From Elioraea sp964533585 (lineage in GTDB: Bacteria > Pseudomonadota > Alphaproteobacteria > Acetobacterales > Acetobacteraceae): 64,000 nucleotides of DNA. The position numbers were made by a program, and so were the translations under genes. Positions 17,257 to 25,558 of the stretch are shown here, piece after piece (the first letter of the stretch is position 1; each line of letters begins with the position of its first letter). The notes under the pieces are model-generated. The model was not told the origin of the DNA, did no database searches, and saw only the letters and a list, made by a program, of their open reading frames with translations. The stretch covers positions 3,837 through 67,836 of the forward strand of contig CAZHMM010000003.1 of assembly GCA_964533585.1 (NCBI GenBank), given 5' to 3'.

Positions 17257-17865
17257 GTGCCCGACACGTTCCACGACGACCTGGTCGCGCTTCTGCCGAA
17301 GCTCCGCGTCCAGGCGCTTGCCCTGACGCGCAACCGGGCTGCGGCCGAGGATCTCGTCCAGGACACCGTGGTCAACGCGCTCGCCGCGCGCGCGCAGTTC
17401 CGACCCGGCACCAACCTGGCTGCCTGGCTGCATCGGATTCTCCGCAACCGCTTCATCAGCGACGTGCGCAAGCACCGGCCCAAGGTCGCGATCGAGGACG
17501 CGCCGGTCGACGCGCTCGCCTGCGCCGCCGACCCGGCCGATCGCCTGATCACCAAGGAACTTGCCCGGGCGCTCGACCGCCTGCCGGCGGATCAGCGCGA
17601 GACCCTGCTGCTGGTGACCCTGCACGGCCTCTCCTGCGAGGAAGTGGCCGAGGTTACCGGCTGCGCGGTCGGCACCGTGAAGAGCCGGGTGTTCCGCGCC
17701 CGGGCCACGCTCCAGCGTGCCCTGCTCGGCGAGACCGTGCCGGAGACGGCCGGCAGCGCGGATGCGACGCGTTGCGAAACTGGTTTCAAGCGGCCCCGCG
17801 CGGTATCCTGGCCGTCCTGTGGCGAGGGCACGCGGGTGGCCTGCGCGGGCGCAGGCACCGCTTGA
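17257..17865 (+). CDS. Second EcfG-like RNA polymerase sigma factor
   Basis: A 202-residue ECF sigma factor. It has region 2 (ALTRNRAAAEDLVQDTVVNAL and GTNLAAWLHRILRNRFISD) and region 4 (LPADQRETLLLVTLHGLSCEEVA then GTVKSRVFRARATL). It is close to the first EcfG but carries an extra, unusual 40-residue Cys/Arg-rich tail. GTG 17257 is chosen because CTGGAGG precedes it and a promoter-like GCAAC/CGTT pair ends 35 bp earlier; the GTG at 17194 would lie inside that promoter. It is followed six bases later by nepR, so it may be the NepR-controlled sigma. Confidence 0.82.
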   Translation: MPDTFHDDLVALLPKLRVQALALTRNRAAAEDLVQDTVVNALAARAQFRPGTNLAAWLHRILRNRFISDVRKHRPKVAIEDAPVDALACAADPADRLITKELARALDRLPADQRETLLLVTLHGLSCEEVAEVTGCAVGTVKSRVFRARATLQRALLGETVPETAGSADATRCETGFKRPRAVSWPSCGEGTRVACAGAGTA

Positions 17866-17871
17866 GGGGCA

Positions 17872-18084
17872 ATGAGCGACACGCCGAAACGGACAATGCC
17901 GGCAGATGGCGGACATATGCCCCCGCGCCGCCGCGGCGCGAAGGGACAGGCGGACGTGACCAACGCGTTCGATACCTGGCTCGACCGCCAGCTGCATCAG
18001 ATGTTCGACCGTGTCGCCAAGGAGCCGATCCCCGAGGACCTGCTGCGGCTGATCGAGGGTGACCGAAAGAAGCAGGAGCCCTGA
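17872..18084 (+). CDS. nepR: Anti-sigma factor NepR
   Basis: A 70-residue protein with the conserved NepR core FDTWLDRQLHQMFDRV followed by EPIPEDLLRLIE (residues about 32-63), flanked by disordered basic ends. It sequesters EcfG until phosphorylated PhyR competes for it. GAGGGG precedes the ATG. It lies between the second sigma gene and the kinase and overlaps the kinase start. Confidence 0.88.
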   Translation: MSDTPKRTMPADGGHMPPRRRGAKGQADVTNAFDTWLDRQLHQMFDRVAKEPIPEDLLRLIEGDRKKQEP

Positions 18085-19885
18085 GGCGCCGCCCGACCCG
18101 GCGGCCTCGGGCTCCGGCCGCGCCCCGCACGCGGGCCGGCCGCCGGTGCTGGTTCGCCTGCTCGGCTCGGTCCGCGCGCGGCTCATCAGCCTCATCCTGA
18201 TCGGCGCGATCCCGGTCGCGGTGCTGGTCGGCCAGAACGCGGTCGATCTCTACCGCGAGGCGGGATACGCCGCCCGTGAGCGGGTGGCTCTGGTGCGCGA
18301 GGCGGCGGTAGCGCGCCACCAGGTCGTGATCGAGGGTGCGGAGCAAGTCCTGACCGCGCTGGCCCGCAATGACGCGGTGATCGCGGGCGACCCCGAAGCG
18401 TGCGACCGGGCGCTGATCGAGGTGCTGAGCCTGCAGGGCGGACGCTACGCCAATATCTGGGCGGTCGACGGCGCCGGGCGGACGCGCTGCAGCGCCATCC
18501 CGGCGCGGCGCGGGGAGTCCTTTGCCGAGGCGACCTGGTTCCGCGATGCGGTGCAGAAGAACCGCTTCGTGCTGAGCGAAATCCAGGTCGGCCCGATCAC
18601 CGGGCGAAACATCATCGCCGTCGCCCTGCCGGTGCGGCGCGAGCGCGACCTCGTCGCCGTGGTCGGGCTCGGCCTGTCGCTCGATCACCTCGTGCTCCAG
18701 ACGCGCCCGGCGGCGCGCGCCGACACCGCGATGTGGCTGATGGACGACGGCGGACGCAGCTTCCCGCTTACCGACAACGCGACCGAGGCGACGCTGCCGA
18801 TGTTGCCGGCATGGGCGGCGCTCCGGCGCGGCACCGTCACTCAGGTCGATGCGCCAAGCGTCGGCGGCGAACCCTATTCCTATGGGGCGATGTCGCTCGG
18901 CGACGATCTCAGGCTCGTGGTCGGGCTCGCCTCCGAGACCTACGAGGCCGCCGCGCGGCGTGCGGTGATCCGTCGCCTGCTCGAATTCGGCGTGTTGCTC
19001 GCCGCCTGCCTCGGCGCCGTCGCGATCGGCGCGCATGTCAGCGTGATCCGGCCGTTGCGCGCGCTCAGCACCCGGGTCGCGGCCTGGCGGAGCCAGGGCG
19101 GCGGGTTCGATCCCGGGCCGTTGCGCGGCGCGCCCTCGGAGGTGCACGCGCTCGCCCAGGCGATGACCGCGGCCTCGACCGCGCTTGGCGCGCGCGAGGA
19201 GGAACTGCGCGCGGCGCTGGCGTCGCGCGACCTGCTGATGGCGGAGATCCATCACCGGGTGAAGAACAACCTGCAGATCGTCGCGAGCCTGCTCAATCTC
19301 CAGGCCAGCCGCGTGCGGTCGGCCGAGGCGCGCACGGCGTTCGGGGCCGCGCGCGACCGGGTCCGCGCGCTCGCCACGCTGCACCGCCACCTCTACACCC
19401 ACAGCGACTTCGAGACGATCGCGCTCGGCACCTTTCTCGACGAGCTGTGCGGACAGCTGTTCGAGGCGCTCGGCGAGACGCCGGGCGAGCGGATCGCGCT
19501 CGAGGTCTCCGCACCCGACCTCACGCTTGGCTCGGACGAGGCGGTGCCGCTCGCGCTGATCATCACCGAGGCCGTCACCAACGCGGTGAAGTATGCGTTC
19601 CCCGAGGACCGGAGCGGCACCGTCTCGGTCGCGGTGTGCCGTGACGGCGAGATGCTGACGCTGACGATCCGCGACGACGGCGTCGGCATCGATGCGTCTC
19701 AGGCGAGCGAGGACACCGGAGCGGGCGGCGGGCTCGGCAAGATGCTGATCGATGGCTTCGCGCGCCAGCTGGGCGCGACGCTGGCGACGGAGAGCAGCGC
19801 AGCCGGCACGGAGCTTCGCCTGACCATGACGATCCGCCGGCGCGGCCGGCAGACCGAGCCGGATGAGGCGGAAGCGGCGGCCTGA
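18059..19885 (+). CDS. HWE/HisKA_2-type sensor histidine kinase (PhyK-like)
   Basis: A 608-residue membrane kinase probably phosphorylating PhyR. One membrane helix lies at about 42-60, then a periplasmic sensor domain (about 65-300) and a second helix (about 310-330). A HAMP-like linker follows, then HisKA_2 with the phospho-acceptor His in EIHHRVKNNLQI (about residue 400), and an ATPase domain with ITEAVTNAVKYAF (N-box) and DDGVGI (G-box). GTG 18059 overlaps the nepR stop by 26 bases; no better start was seen. Its position beside nepR is the standard context for PhyK. Confidence 0.85.
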   Translation: MTERSRSPEAPPDPAASGSGRAPHAGRPPVLVRLLGSVRARLISLILIGAIPVAVLVGQNAVDLYREAGYAARERVALVREAAVARHQVVIEGAEQVLTALARNDAVIAGDPEACDRALIEVLSLQGGRYANIWAVDGAGRTRCSAIPARRGESFAEATWFRDAVQKNRFVLSEIQVGPITGRNIIAVALPVRRERDLVAVVGLGLSLDHLVLQTRPAARADTAMWLMDDGGRSFPLTDNATEATLPMLPAWAALRRGTVTQVDAPSVGGEPYSYGAMSLGDDLRLVVGLASETYEAAARRAVIRRLLEFGVLLAACLGAVAIGAHVSVIRPLRALSTRVAAWRSQGGGFDPGPLRGAPSEVHALAQAMTAASTALGAREEELRAALASRDLLMAEIHHRVKNNLQIVASLLNLQASRVRSAEARTAFGAARDRVRALATLHRHLYTHSDFETIALGTFLDELCGQLFEALGETPGERIALEVSAPDLTLGSDEAVPLALIITEAVTNAVKYAFPEDRSGTVSVAVCRDGEMLTLTIRDDGVGIDASQASEDTGAGGGLGKMLIDGFARQLGATLATESSAAGTELRLTMTIRRRGRQTEPDEAEAAA

Positions 19886-19896
19886 TCCGCCCCTAC

Positions 19897-19930
19897 CGGC
19901 CTGCCGAAGGGTTCACCCTCGGCAGGCCGG
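19897..19930. terminator. Hairpin between convergent kinase and leuA genes
   Basis: CGGCCTGCCG-A-AGGG pairs with CCCT-CGGCAGGCCG around TTCA. It sits in the 55-bp gap of two convergent genes and can act in both directions, though it lacks a T-run. Confidence 0.55.
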
Positions 19931-19940
19931 GCATGAGCCG

Positions 19941-21518
19941 TCAGGCGGCGGGAGCGGCCGGGGCGGTGCGCAACCGCTTCACCATCAGCTTGTTGAGCGC
20001 GTGGATATAGGCGCGCGCCGAGGCGACCAGCGTGTCGGTATCGGCGCCCTGCCCGTCCACCAGCTTGCCCTTCTCCTCGAGTCGGACGGTCACCTTCGCC
20101 TGGGCGTCCGTGCCCTCGGTCACGGCGTGGACCTGGTAGAGCTTGAGGTCCGCCTCATGCGGGAACAGCATGCGGATCGCCTTGAAGGTCGCGTCCACAG
20201 GGCCGTCGCCGGTTGACTCTGCGCTGCGGATGTCACCGTCGATGTCAAGTTCCAGCACCGCGCGCTGCGGCCCCTTCGAGCCCGCATGCACGTCGAGCGA
20301 GACGAAGCGGACGTGGTCGTGCGCGCGCACCACCTCGTCGTCCACCAGCGCGACGATGTCCTCGTCGAACACCACCTTCTTCGCGTCCGCCAGCCGCTTG
20401 AAGCGCTGGAAGGCGTCGTTCAGCGCATTGTCGCCAATGTCGCCGTAGCCGAGCTGCTTCAGCTTGTCGCGGAACGCCGCCCGGCCGGAGTGCTTGCCGA
20501 GCACCAGGCTCGACTTCGCCCAGCCGACGCTCTCCGGCGTCATGATCTCGTAGGTGCCGGCGTGCTTCAGCATGCCGTCCTGGTGGATGCCCGCCTCATG
20601 GGCGAAGGCGTTGCGCCCGACGATCGCCTTGTTGGGCTGCACGTCGAAGCCGGTGATGGTGGCGAGCAGCTTGGAGGTCCGCACGATGTTGCGCGTCACG
20701 ATCGCGCTGTCGGCCGGCATCGCGTCGTGGCGCGTCTTCAGCGCCATCGCGATCTCCTCCAGCGCCGCATTGCCCGCGCGCTCGCCGATGCCGTTGATGG
20801 TGCACTCGACCTGGCGCACCCCCGCCTTGATCGCGGCCAGCGTGTTGGCGACAGCAAGTCCGAGATCGTTATGGCAATGCGCCGAGAAGATCACCTTCTC
20901 CGCACCCGGCACGCGCTCGCGCAGCATGGTGAAGATCGCCGCGAATTCCTCCGGCACCGCATAGCCCACCGTGTCCGGGATGTTGATCGTGGTGGCACCC
21001 GCCTTGATCGCCGCCTCGACGCAGCGGCAAAGGAAATCCGCTTCGGTGCGGCTGCCGTCCTCGGCCGACCACTCGACGTCATCGGTGAACTGGCGCGCGA
21101 AGGTCACGCTGTCGCTCACCGCCTGCAGCACCGCCTCGGGCTCCATCAGCAGCTTGTATTTCATGTGCAGCGGCGAGGTGCTGATGAAGGTGTGGATGCG
21201 CTTGCGCCGCGCGGGCTTGAGCGCATCGGCCGCCGCCTGGATATCGGCCCGCCCCGACCGGGCGAGGCTGCACACGACGGTGCCCTGGAGCTTCTCGGCG
21301 ATCGCCTGGACCGAGGCGAAGTCGCCCGGCGAGGCAATCGCGAAGCCGGCCTCGATCACATCGACGCCGAGATCCTCCAGCGCCTCGGCCATGCGCAGCT
21401 TCTCCTCGAGGTTCATGCTGAACCCGGGGGACTGCTCGCCGTCGCGCAGCGTGGTGTCGAACACGATGATCCGGTCGGGCGAGATCTCGCCGAACGACGG
21501 ATGGGTGATGGTGGTCAT
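19941..21518 (-). CDS. leuA: 2-isopropylmalate synthase
   Basis: A 525-residue enzyme that condenses acetyl-CoA with 2-oxoisovalerate in the first step of leucine synthesis. The N-terminal TIM barrel carries FDTTLRDGEQSPGF (residues about 20-33), the metal site HCHNDLGLA and the GIGERAGNAALEE signature. The C-terminal part (about 395-515) is the leucine-sensing LeuA dimer domain. Length is normal for the bacterial form. A 256-bp non-coding leader lies upstream. Confidence 0.96.
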   Translation of the reverse strand: MTTITHPSFGEISPDRIIVFDTTLRDGEQSPGFSMNLEEKLRMAEALEDLGVDVIEAGFAIASPGDFASVQAIAEKLQGTVVCSLARSGRADIQAAADALKPARRKRIHTFISTSPLHMKYKLLMEPEAVLQAVSDSVTFARQFTDDVEWSAEDGSRTEADFLCRCVEAAIKAGATTINIPDTVGYAVPEEFAAIFTMLRERVPGAEKVIFSAHCHNDLGLAVANTLAAIKAGVRQVECTINGIGERAGNAALEEIAMALKTRHDAMPADSAIVTRNIVRTSKLLATITGFDVQPNKAIVGRNAFAHEAGIHQDGMLKHAGTYEIMTPESVGWAKSSLVLGKHSGRAAFRDKLKQLGYGDIGDNALNDAFQRFKRLADAKKVVFDEDIVALVDDEVVRAHDHVRFVSLDVHAGSKGPQRAVLELDIDGDIRSAESTGDGPVDATFKAIRMLFPHEADLKLYQVHAVTEGTDAQAKVTVRLEEKGKLVDGQGADTDTLVASARAYIHALNKLMVKRLRTAPAAPAA

Positions 21519-21774
21519 GGTCTGCTCCTGAACTCCGTGTACGCGACTTGCCTCGGGGTCTCCCCTGAGCGGTGCTTCTGCGCATTCAGCGCGAAGGCGT
21601 CACGCCCAGGGGCGGGTAAGTCGAAGGAGGAGCGGAAGGAGGGCGCGCGCGCCAAGGCCCGCGCGGGGCGCGGTGCTGGCGGAAGGGGCGCGGGCCGGTT
21701 GCATCGGGGGCACACTATCCACAGCGCGAGCCGCCTGTCCAGCGGGACGGGCCTGCGCCGCCGCCCGCCCCGCG
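21519..21774. other. leuA leader region, no gene seen
   Basis: The segment between the ThDP enzyme stop and leuA holds no supported gene. On the minus strand CTCAGGGG and CCCCGAG (around 21556-21574) can form a short hairpin, which might be attenuator-like, but I find no leucine-rich leader peptide. Confidence 0.35.
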
Positions 21775-23394
21775 TCACGCCCTGAACGGCGAGAGGAACC
21801 TGAACGGCGACGGCTCCTTGCTGATGTCGGTCATCACCTCGATCAGGCAGGGCGCGTTCGCCGCCAGCGCCTCGCGCAGGGCATCGCGCAACCCGGCGGC
21901 ATCGGTCACCCGCCAGGACCGCACCCCGAACGCCTGGGCATAGGCCTGGAAGTCCGGGTTGGTCAGTTCCGCGCCGCAATGGCGGCCGTCATACAGCCGG
22001 CGCTGATCGCGCAGCACATTGCCGTAGGATTCGTTGTTGAACAGCACCGTCACCAGGTTGATGCCGAAACGCATGGCGGTCGCCAGATCCGATCCGCCGA
22101 ACAGGAAGCCGCCATCGCCGGTCACCGCCACCACGGCGCGGTCGGGATGCGCGACCTTCACACCGAGCGCGGTCGGGAACCCAGCGCCGAGATTGCCCGA
22201 GAACCCCGAGCCGATCGCGGTGCGCGGTGCGTGGAACGGCATGCCGAAGGCGGAGACGTAACCCACCTGCGTCATCTCGTCGCAGAAGATGCCGTCCTCC
22301 GGCAGCGCGTCGCGGATCGCTTCGAGGAACGACATCTGCGGCTGCACAGACTGGATCTCGGCCGCCACCTCGGCCTTGGCGCGCGCGATTGCGGCCGCGC
22401 GCTCCGGATCGTCGCGGCGTGCGACCGCTTCCGTCAGCGCGCGCGCCGCGTCGGCGGCATCCGCGACGATGCCGAGATCGACGGTGAGCCGGCGCATCTC
22501 TGCCGGGTCGATGTCGATGCGAGCGATGCGGATGCCGTCCGGCAGCCTGCCCCAGCGCGCGACCGGCACATCGAGCCGCGTGCCGAAGCCGATCAGCAGA
22601 TCCGTCGCGGGCCAGAGCTTGTAGCCCTCGGGCACGGTGAGGCTGAGCGGGTGCCGGTCATCGAGGACGCCGCGGCCGCCGCGGTAGCGCACGACCGGCG
22701 CGCCGATCTTCTCCGCAAGCGCCCGGATCTCCGGCCCAGCCTCCATCGCGCCGGCGCCGACCCAGATCATCGGGCTGCGCGCCGCGCCGATCATCTCGGC
22801 CAGCCGCGCGATCTTCGCCGGGTCCGGCACCGGATCGGGATGGCGCGGCAGCGGATCGCACGGCGCGACCTCGGCCTCGGCCGGCAGCTGGTCGAGCGGG
22901 ATTTCCAGCGCGACCGGGCCGGGCCGGCCGGACACCATCTCCTGGAACGCGCGCGCCACCTTGCGCGGCGCCTCGGTCGGGTCCTCGATCCGCTCCGCGT
23001 GCCGCACCAAGGTGCGCAGCGTCGCGAGCTGGTCCGGCAGCTCATGCAGCTGGCCGCGCAGCCGCCCGATCTGGGCGGACGGCACCTGCCCGGTCAGGCA
23101 CAGCACCGGCGCGTTGACGCTCCAGGCGGTGGAGAGCGCCGCCGTGGTGTTCAGCAGACCCGGGCCCGGCACGACGGAGTAGACGGCGGGCTTGCCCGTC
23201 GCGCAGGCGTAGCCGAGCGCCATGTAGGCCGTGGTCTGCTCGTGCCGCGCATTGATGACGCGGATGCGGTTGGCATTGCGGGCGAGCGCGTCGAACAGCC
23301 CGTACATCTGCACGCCGGGCAGGCCGAACACGGTGTCGATCCCGTGGCGCAGCAGGCTGTCGACGATCGCATCGCCACCGGTCATGCGCGGCAT
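21775..23394 (-). CDS. Thiamine diphosphate-dependent enzyme (acetolactate synthase-like)
   Basis: A 539-residue member of the ThDP decarboxylase/ligase superfamily. It has the N-terminal pyrimidine domain with catalytic Glu52 in NARHEQTTAYMALGYA, a central domain, and the C-terminal domain with the diphosphate motif GDGGF...NN. It resembles acetolactate synthase large subunits and related 2-oxoacid decarboxylases. No small regulatory subunit lies nearby, so a biosynthetic role is unlikely. The open frame extends 440 codons upstream into antisense sequence; ATG 23394 with GAAGGGA in front begins at the conserved N-terminus. It is divergent from two hydroxyacid dehydrogenases, which may act on related 2-oxoacids. 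Confidence 0.85.
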   Translation of the reverse strand: MPRMTGGDAIVDSLLRHGIDTVFGLPGVQMYGLFDALARNANRIRVINARHEQTTAYMALGYACATGKPAVYSVVPGPGLLNTTAALSTAWSVNAPVLCLTGQVPSAQIGRLRGQLHELPDQLATLRTLVRHAERIEDPTEAPRKVARAFQEMVSGRPGPVALEIPLDQLPAEAEVAPCDPLPRHPDPVPDPAKIARLAEMIGAARSPMIWVGAGAMEAGPEIRALAEKIGAPVVRYRGGRGVLDDRHPLSLTVPEGYKLWPATDLLIGFGTRLDVPVARWGRLPDGIRIARIDIDPAEMRRLTVDLGIVADAADAARALTEAVARRDDPERAAAIARAKAEVAAEIQSVQPQMSFLEAIRDALPEDGIFCDEMTQVGYVSAFGMPFHAPRTAIGSGFSGNLGAGFPTALGVKVAHPDRAVVAVTGDGGFLFGGSDLATAMRFGINLVTVLFNNESYGNVLRDQRRLYDGRHCGAELTNPDFQAYAQAFGVRSWRVTDAAGLRDALREALAANAPCLIEVMTDISKEPSPFRFLSPFRA

Positions 23395-23595
23395 GGTGTG
23401 TCCCTTCTGAATGACGCGGGCGCAATCGACCATCGAACGGCGCCTCCGCCAAGGGGCTGGCGTGGCGAAAGCGGCGGTGACGCTGAGAGCCTTGGGTGCC
23501 GGCGCATCGCCGCCGCCGGGGAGCAGGTTGCCGACCGCCCCGGCCCGCCGCAGGATGCGCCCCTCGCCTCGATCGTCCAGGAAGGAACTCCTTGA

Positions 23596-24564
23596 ATGCC
23601 CCATGTGCTGCTCGAGCGGCCGCTCCATCCTGCCGGCCGCGCGGTGCTCGACGCGCGCCCCGGCGTCACGGTGGAGGTCGCGACCGACGTCGCCGACTTC
23701 ACCGCCCGCGCTTCCAAGGCCGATGCGATCCTGCTCTGGCTGAGCCGCGTCGATGCCGCGTTCCTGGACCGCTGCCCGTCGCTGAAGGTGGTCGCGCGCT
23801 ACGGCGTCGGCTTCGACACGATCGACATCCCCGAGTGCACGAAGCGCGGCCTGCCGGTGGCGGTGGTGAACGGCGCGAACGACCTCGGTGTCGCCGAGCA
23901 CGCGATGGGACTGCTGCTCGGCGTCGCCCGCCAGGTGCCGGCCTACGACAAGATGGTGAAGGGCGGCGAGTGGCGCTCGGTGGACGGGCCGCCGATCGGC
24001 GAGCTCGCGGGCCGCACCGTGCTGGTGATCGGCTACGGGCGGATCGGCACCCGCGTGGCGCGGCTCTGCGCCGCGTTCGGCATGCGCGTGATGGTGCACG
24101 ACCCGGCCTTCCCCACCCCGCGCATCGCCGCCGACGGGCATATCCCGGCGCCGGACTGGAAGGCCGCGCTGGCCGAGGCCGACGTGGTGACGCTGCACTG
24201 CCCGCTGCACGCGGGCACGCATCACCTCATCAACGCCGATGCCTTCGCGCGGATGAAGACCGGCGTGTGGCTGATCAACACCGCGCGCGGCCCGGTAGTG
24301 GACGAGGCGGCGCTGGTGGACGCGCTGCGTTCGGGCAAGGTCGCGGCCGCCGGGCTCGACGTGCTGACGATCGAGCCGGCGGTTCAGGACAATCCGCTGT
24401 TCGGCTTCGACAACGTCATCCTCTCGCCGCACAGCGCGGCCGCCGCCCAGGAGACGCTCGCGAAGATGGCCGTGCGCGCGGCGCACAACATGCTCGACGC
24501 GCTGGACGGTAGGATCGACCCCGGGTTCCTGGTGAACCCCGAGGTGCTGCGGAGGAACGCCTGA
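23596..24564 (+). CDS. D-2-hydroxyacid dehydrogenase (first of tandem pair)
   Basis: A 322-residue NAD-dependent dehydrogenase of the D-isomer-specific family that interconverts 2-oxoacids and D-2-hydroxyacids. The Rossmann motif is VIGYGRIG. The catalytic triad is visible as Arg in NTARGPVVDE, Glu in DVLTIEP and His in LSPHSAA. It is followed one base later by a close paralogue starting with the same MPHVL residues. Likely substrates are small oxoacids such as glyoxylate or hydroxypyruvate; not determinable here. Confidence 0.85.
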   Translation: MPHVLLERPLHPAGRAVLDARPGVTVEVATDVADFTARASKADAILLWLSRVDAAFLDRCPSLKVVARYGVGFDTIDIPECTKRGLPVAVVNGANDLGVAEHAMGLLLGVARQVPAYDKMVKGGEWRSVDGPPIGELAGRTVLVIGYGRIGTRVARLCAAFGMRVMVHDPAFPTPRIAADGHIPAPDWKAALAEADVVTLHCPLHAGTHHLINADAFARMKTGVWLINTARGPVVDEAALVDALRSGKVAAAGLDVLTIEPAVQDNPLFGFDNVILSPHSAAAAQETLAKMAVRAAHNMLDALDGRIDPGFLVNPEVLRRNA

Positions 24565-24565
24565 G

Positions 24566-25540
24566 ATGCCGCACGTCCTCTGCCTCCGCCCGATCCACGA
24601 TGACGCGATCGCGCTGATGCGCGCGACACCAGGCGTCACCGTCGAGGTGCTCGATCCGGTCACGCCCGAGACGCTCGCCGCCCGCATCGCCGAGGCGGAC
24701 GCCATCACCGTGCGGATCACCCGGATCGACGCCGGCGTGATCGCCCAGGCGCCGAAGCTGCGGATCGTCGCGCGCCACGGCGTGGGCTACGACGCGGTGG
24801 ATGTCGATGCGTTGACCGCGCGCGGCATCCCGCTGACCGTCACGCCGGACGCCAACGCCGTCAGCGTGGCCGAGCACGCGCTGATGCTGATGCTGACCAC
24901 CGCGCGCCAGACGCTCACCTTCCATGCGCGCACCAAGGCGGCGCAGTGGGGCTTTCCGGCCGAATTGCCCACCTTCGATCTCGCCGGACGCACCGTGCTG
25001 GTGATCGGGTTCGGGCGGATCGGCGGGCGGGTCGCGCGGCTCTGCGCCGCCTTCGGCATGACGGTGCTGGTGCGTGACCCCTACGTGCCGCGCAACACCA
25101 TCAAGGGGGCGGGGTTCACCCCGGCGGACGATCTCGATGCCGCCCTCGCCGCCGCCGATATCGTGACGCTGCATTGCCCCTCCAACACCCAGACGCGCGG
25201 CATGGTGGGCGAGGGATTCCTCAAGGCCGCCAAGCCGGGCGTGGTGCTGATCAACACCGCGCGCGGCACGCTAGTGGACGAGCCGGCGCTCGCCGCCGCG
25301 CTCGGGTCGGGCCACGTCGCCGCGGCCGGGCTCGACGTGTTCGCGGTCGAGCCAGTCGAACCAGGCAACGTGCTGCTGAAGGCGCCGAACGTCGTGGCGA
25401 TGCCGCACAGCGCGGCGGCGACGGCGGAGAGCATGCGGCGGATGGCGATGTCCTGCGCGGAGAGCATCCTCGCCTGCTTCGACGGCCGGCTTGACCCGCA
25501 TGTGGTGGTCAACCCGGAGGTGCTGCGCCGGAACGCCTAA
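24566..25540 (+). CDS. D-2-hydroxyacid dehydrogenase (second of tandem pair)
   Basis: A 324-residue paralogue of the preceding gene. The NAD motif is VIGFGRIG. The catalytic residues are Arg in NTARGTLVDE, Glu in DVFAVEP and His in AMPHSAA. It ends with the same VVNPEVLRRNA-like tail as its neighbour, marking a tandem duplication that has since diverged. The start is one base after the previous stop, so the two are translated together. Confidence 0.85.
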   Translation: MPHVLCLRPIHDDAIALMRATPGVTVEVLDPVTPETLAARIAEADAITVRITRIDAGVIAQAPKLRIVARHGVGYDAVDVDALTARGIPLTVTPDANAVSVAEHALMLMLTTARQTLTFHARTKAAQWGFPAELPTFDLAGRTVLVIGFGRIGGRVARLCAAFGMTVLVRDPYVPRNTIKGAGFTPADDLDAALAAADIVTLHCPSNTQTRGMVGEGFLKAAKPGVVLINTARGTLVDEPALAAALGSGHVAAAGLDVFAVEPVEPGNVLLKAPNVVAMPHSAAATAESMRRMAMSCAESILACFDGRLDPHVVVNPEVLRRNA

Positions 25541-25558
25541 GGGCGCCTGCGCCGCGCG

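Noticed and set aside
21519..21774. Leucine leader peptide/attenuator before leuA
   Set aside because: A short hairpin can form, but no short open frame with Leu codon runs was found.
23395..24720. Upstream extension of the ThDP enzyme frame to 981 codons
   Set aside because: The extra part is antisense to the hydroxyacid dehydrogenase gene and is low-complexity; the conserved N-terminus starts at 23394.
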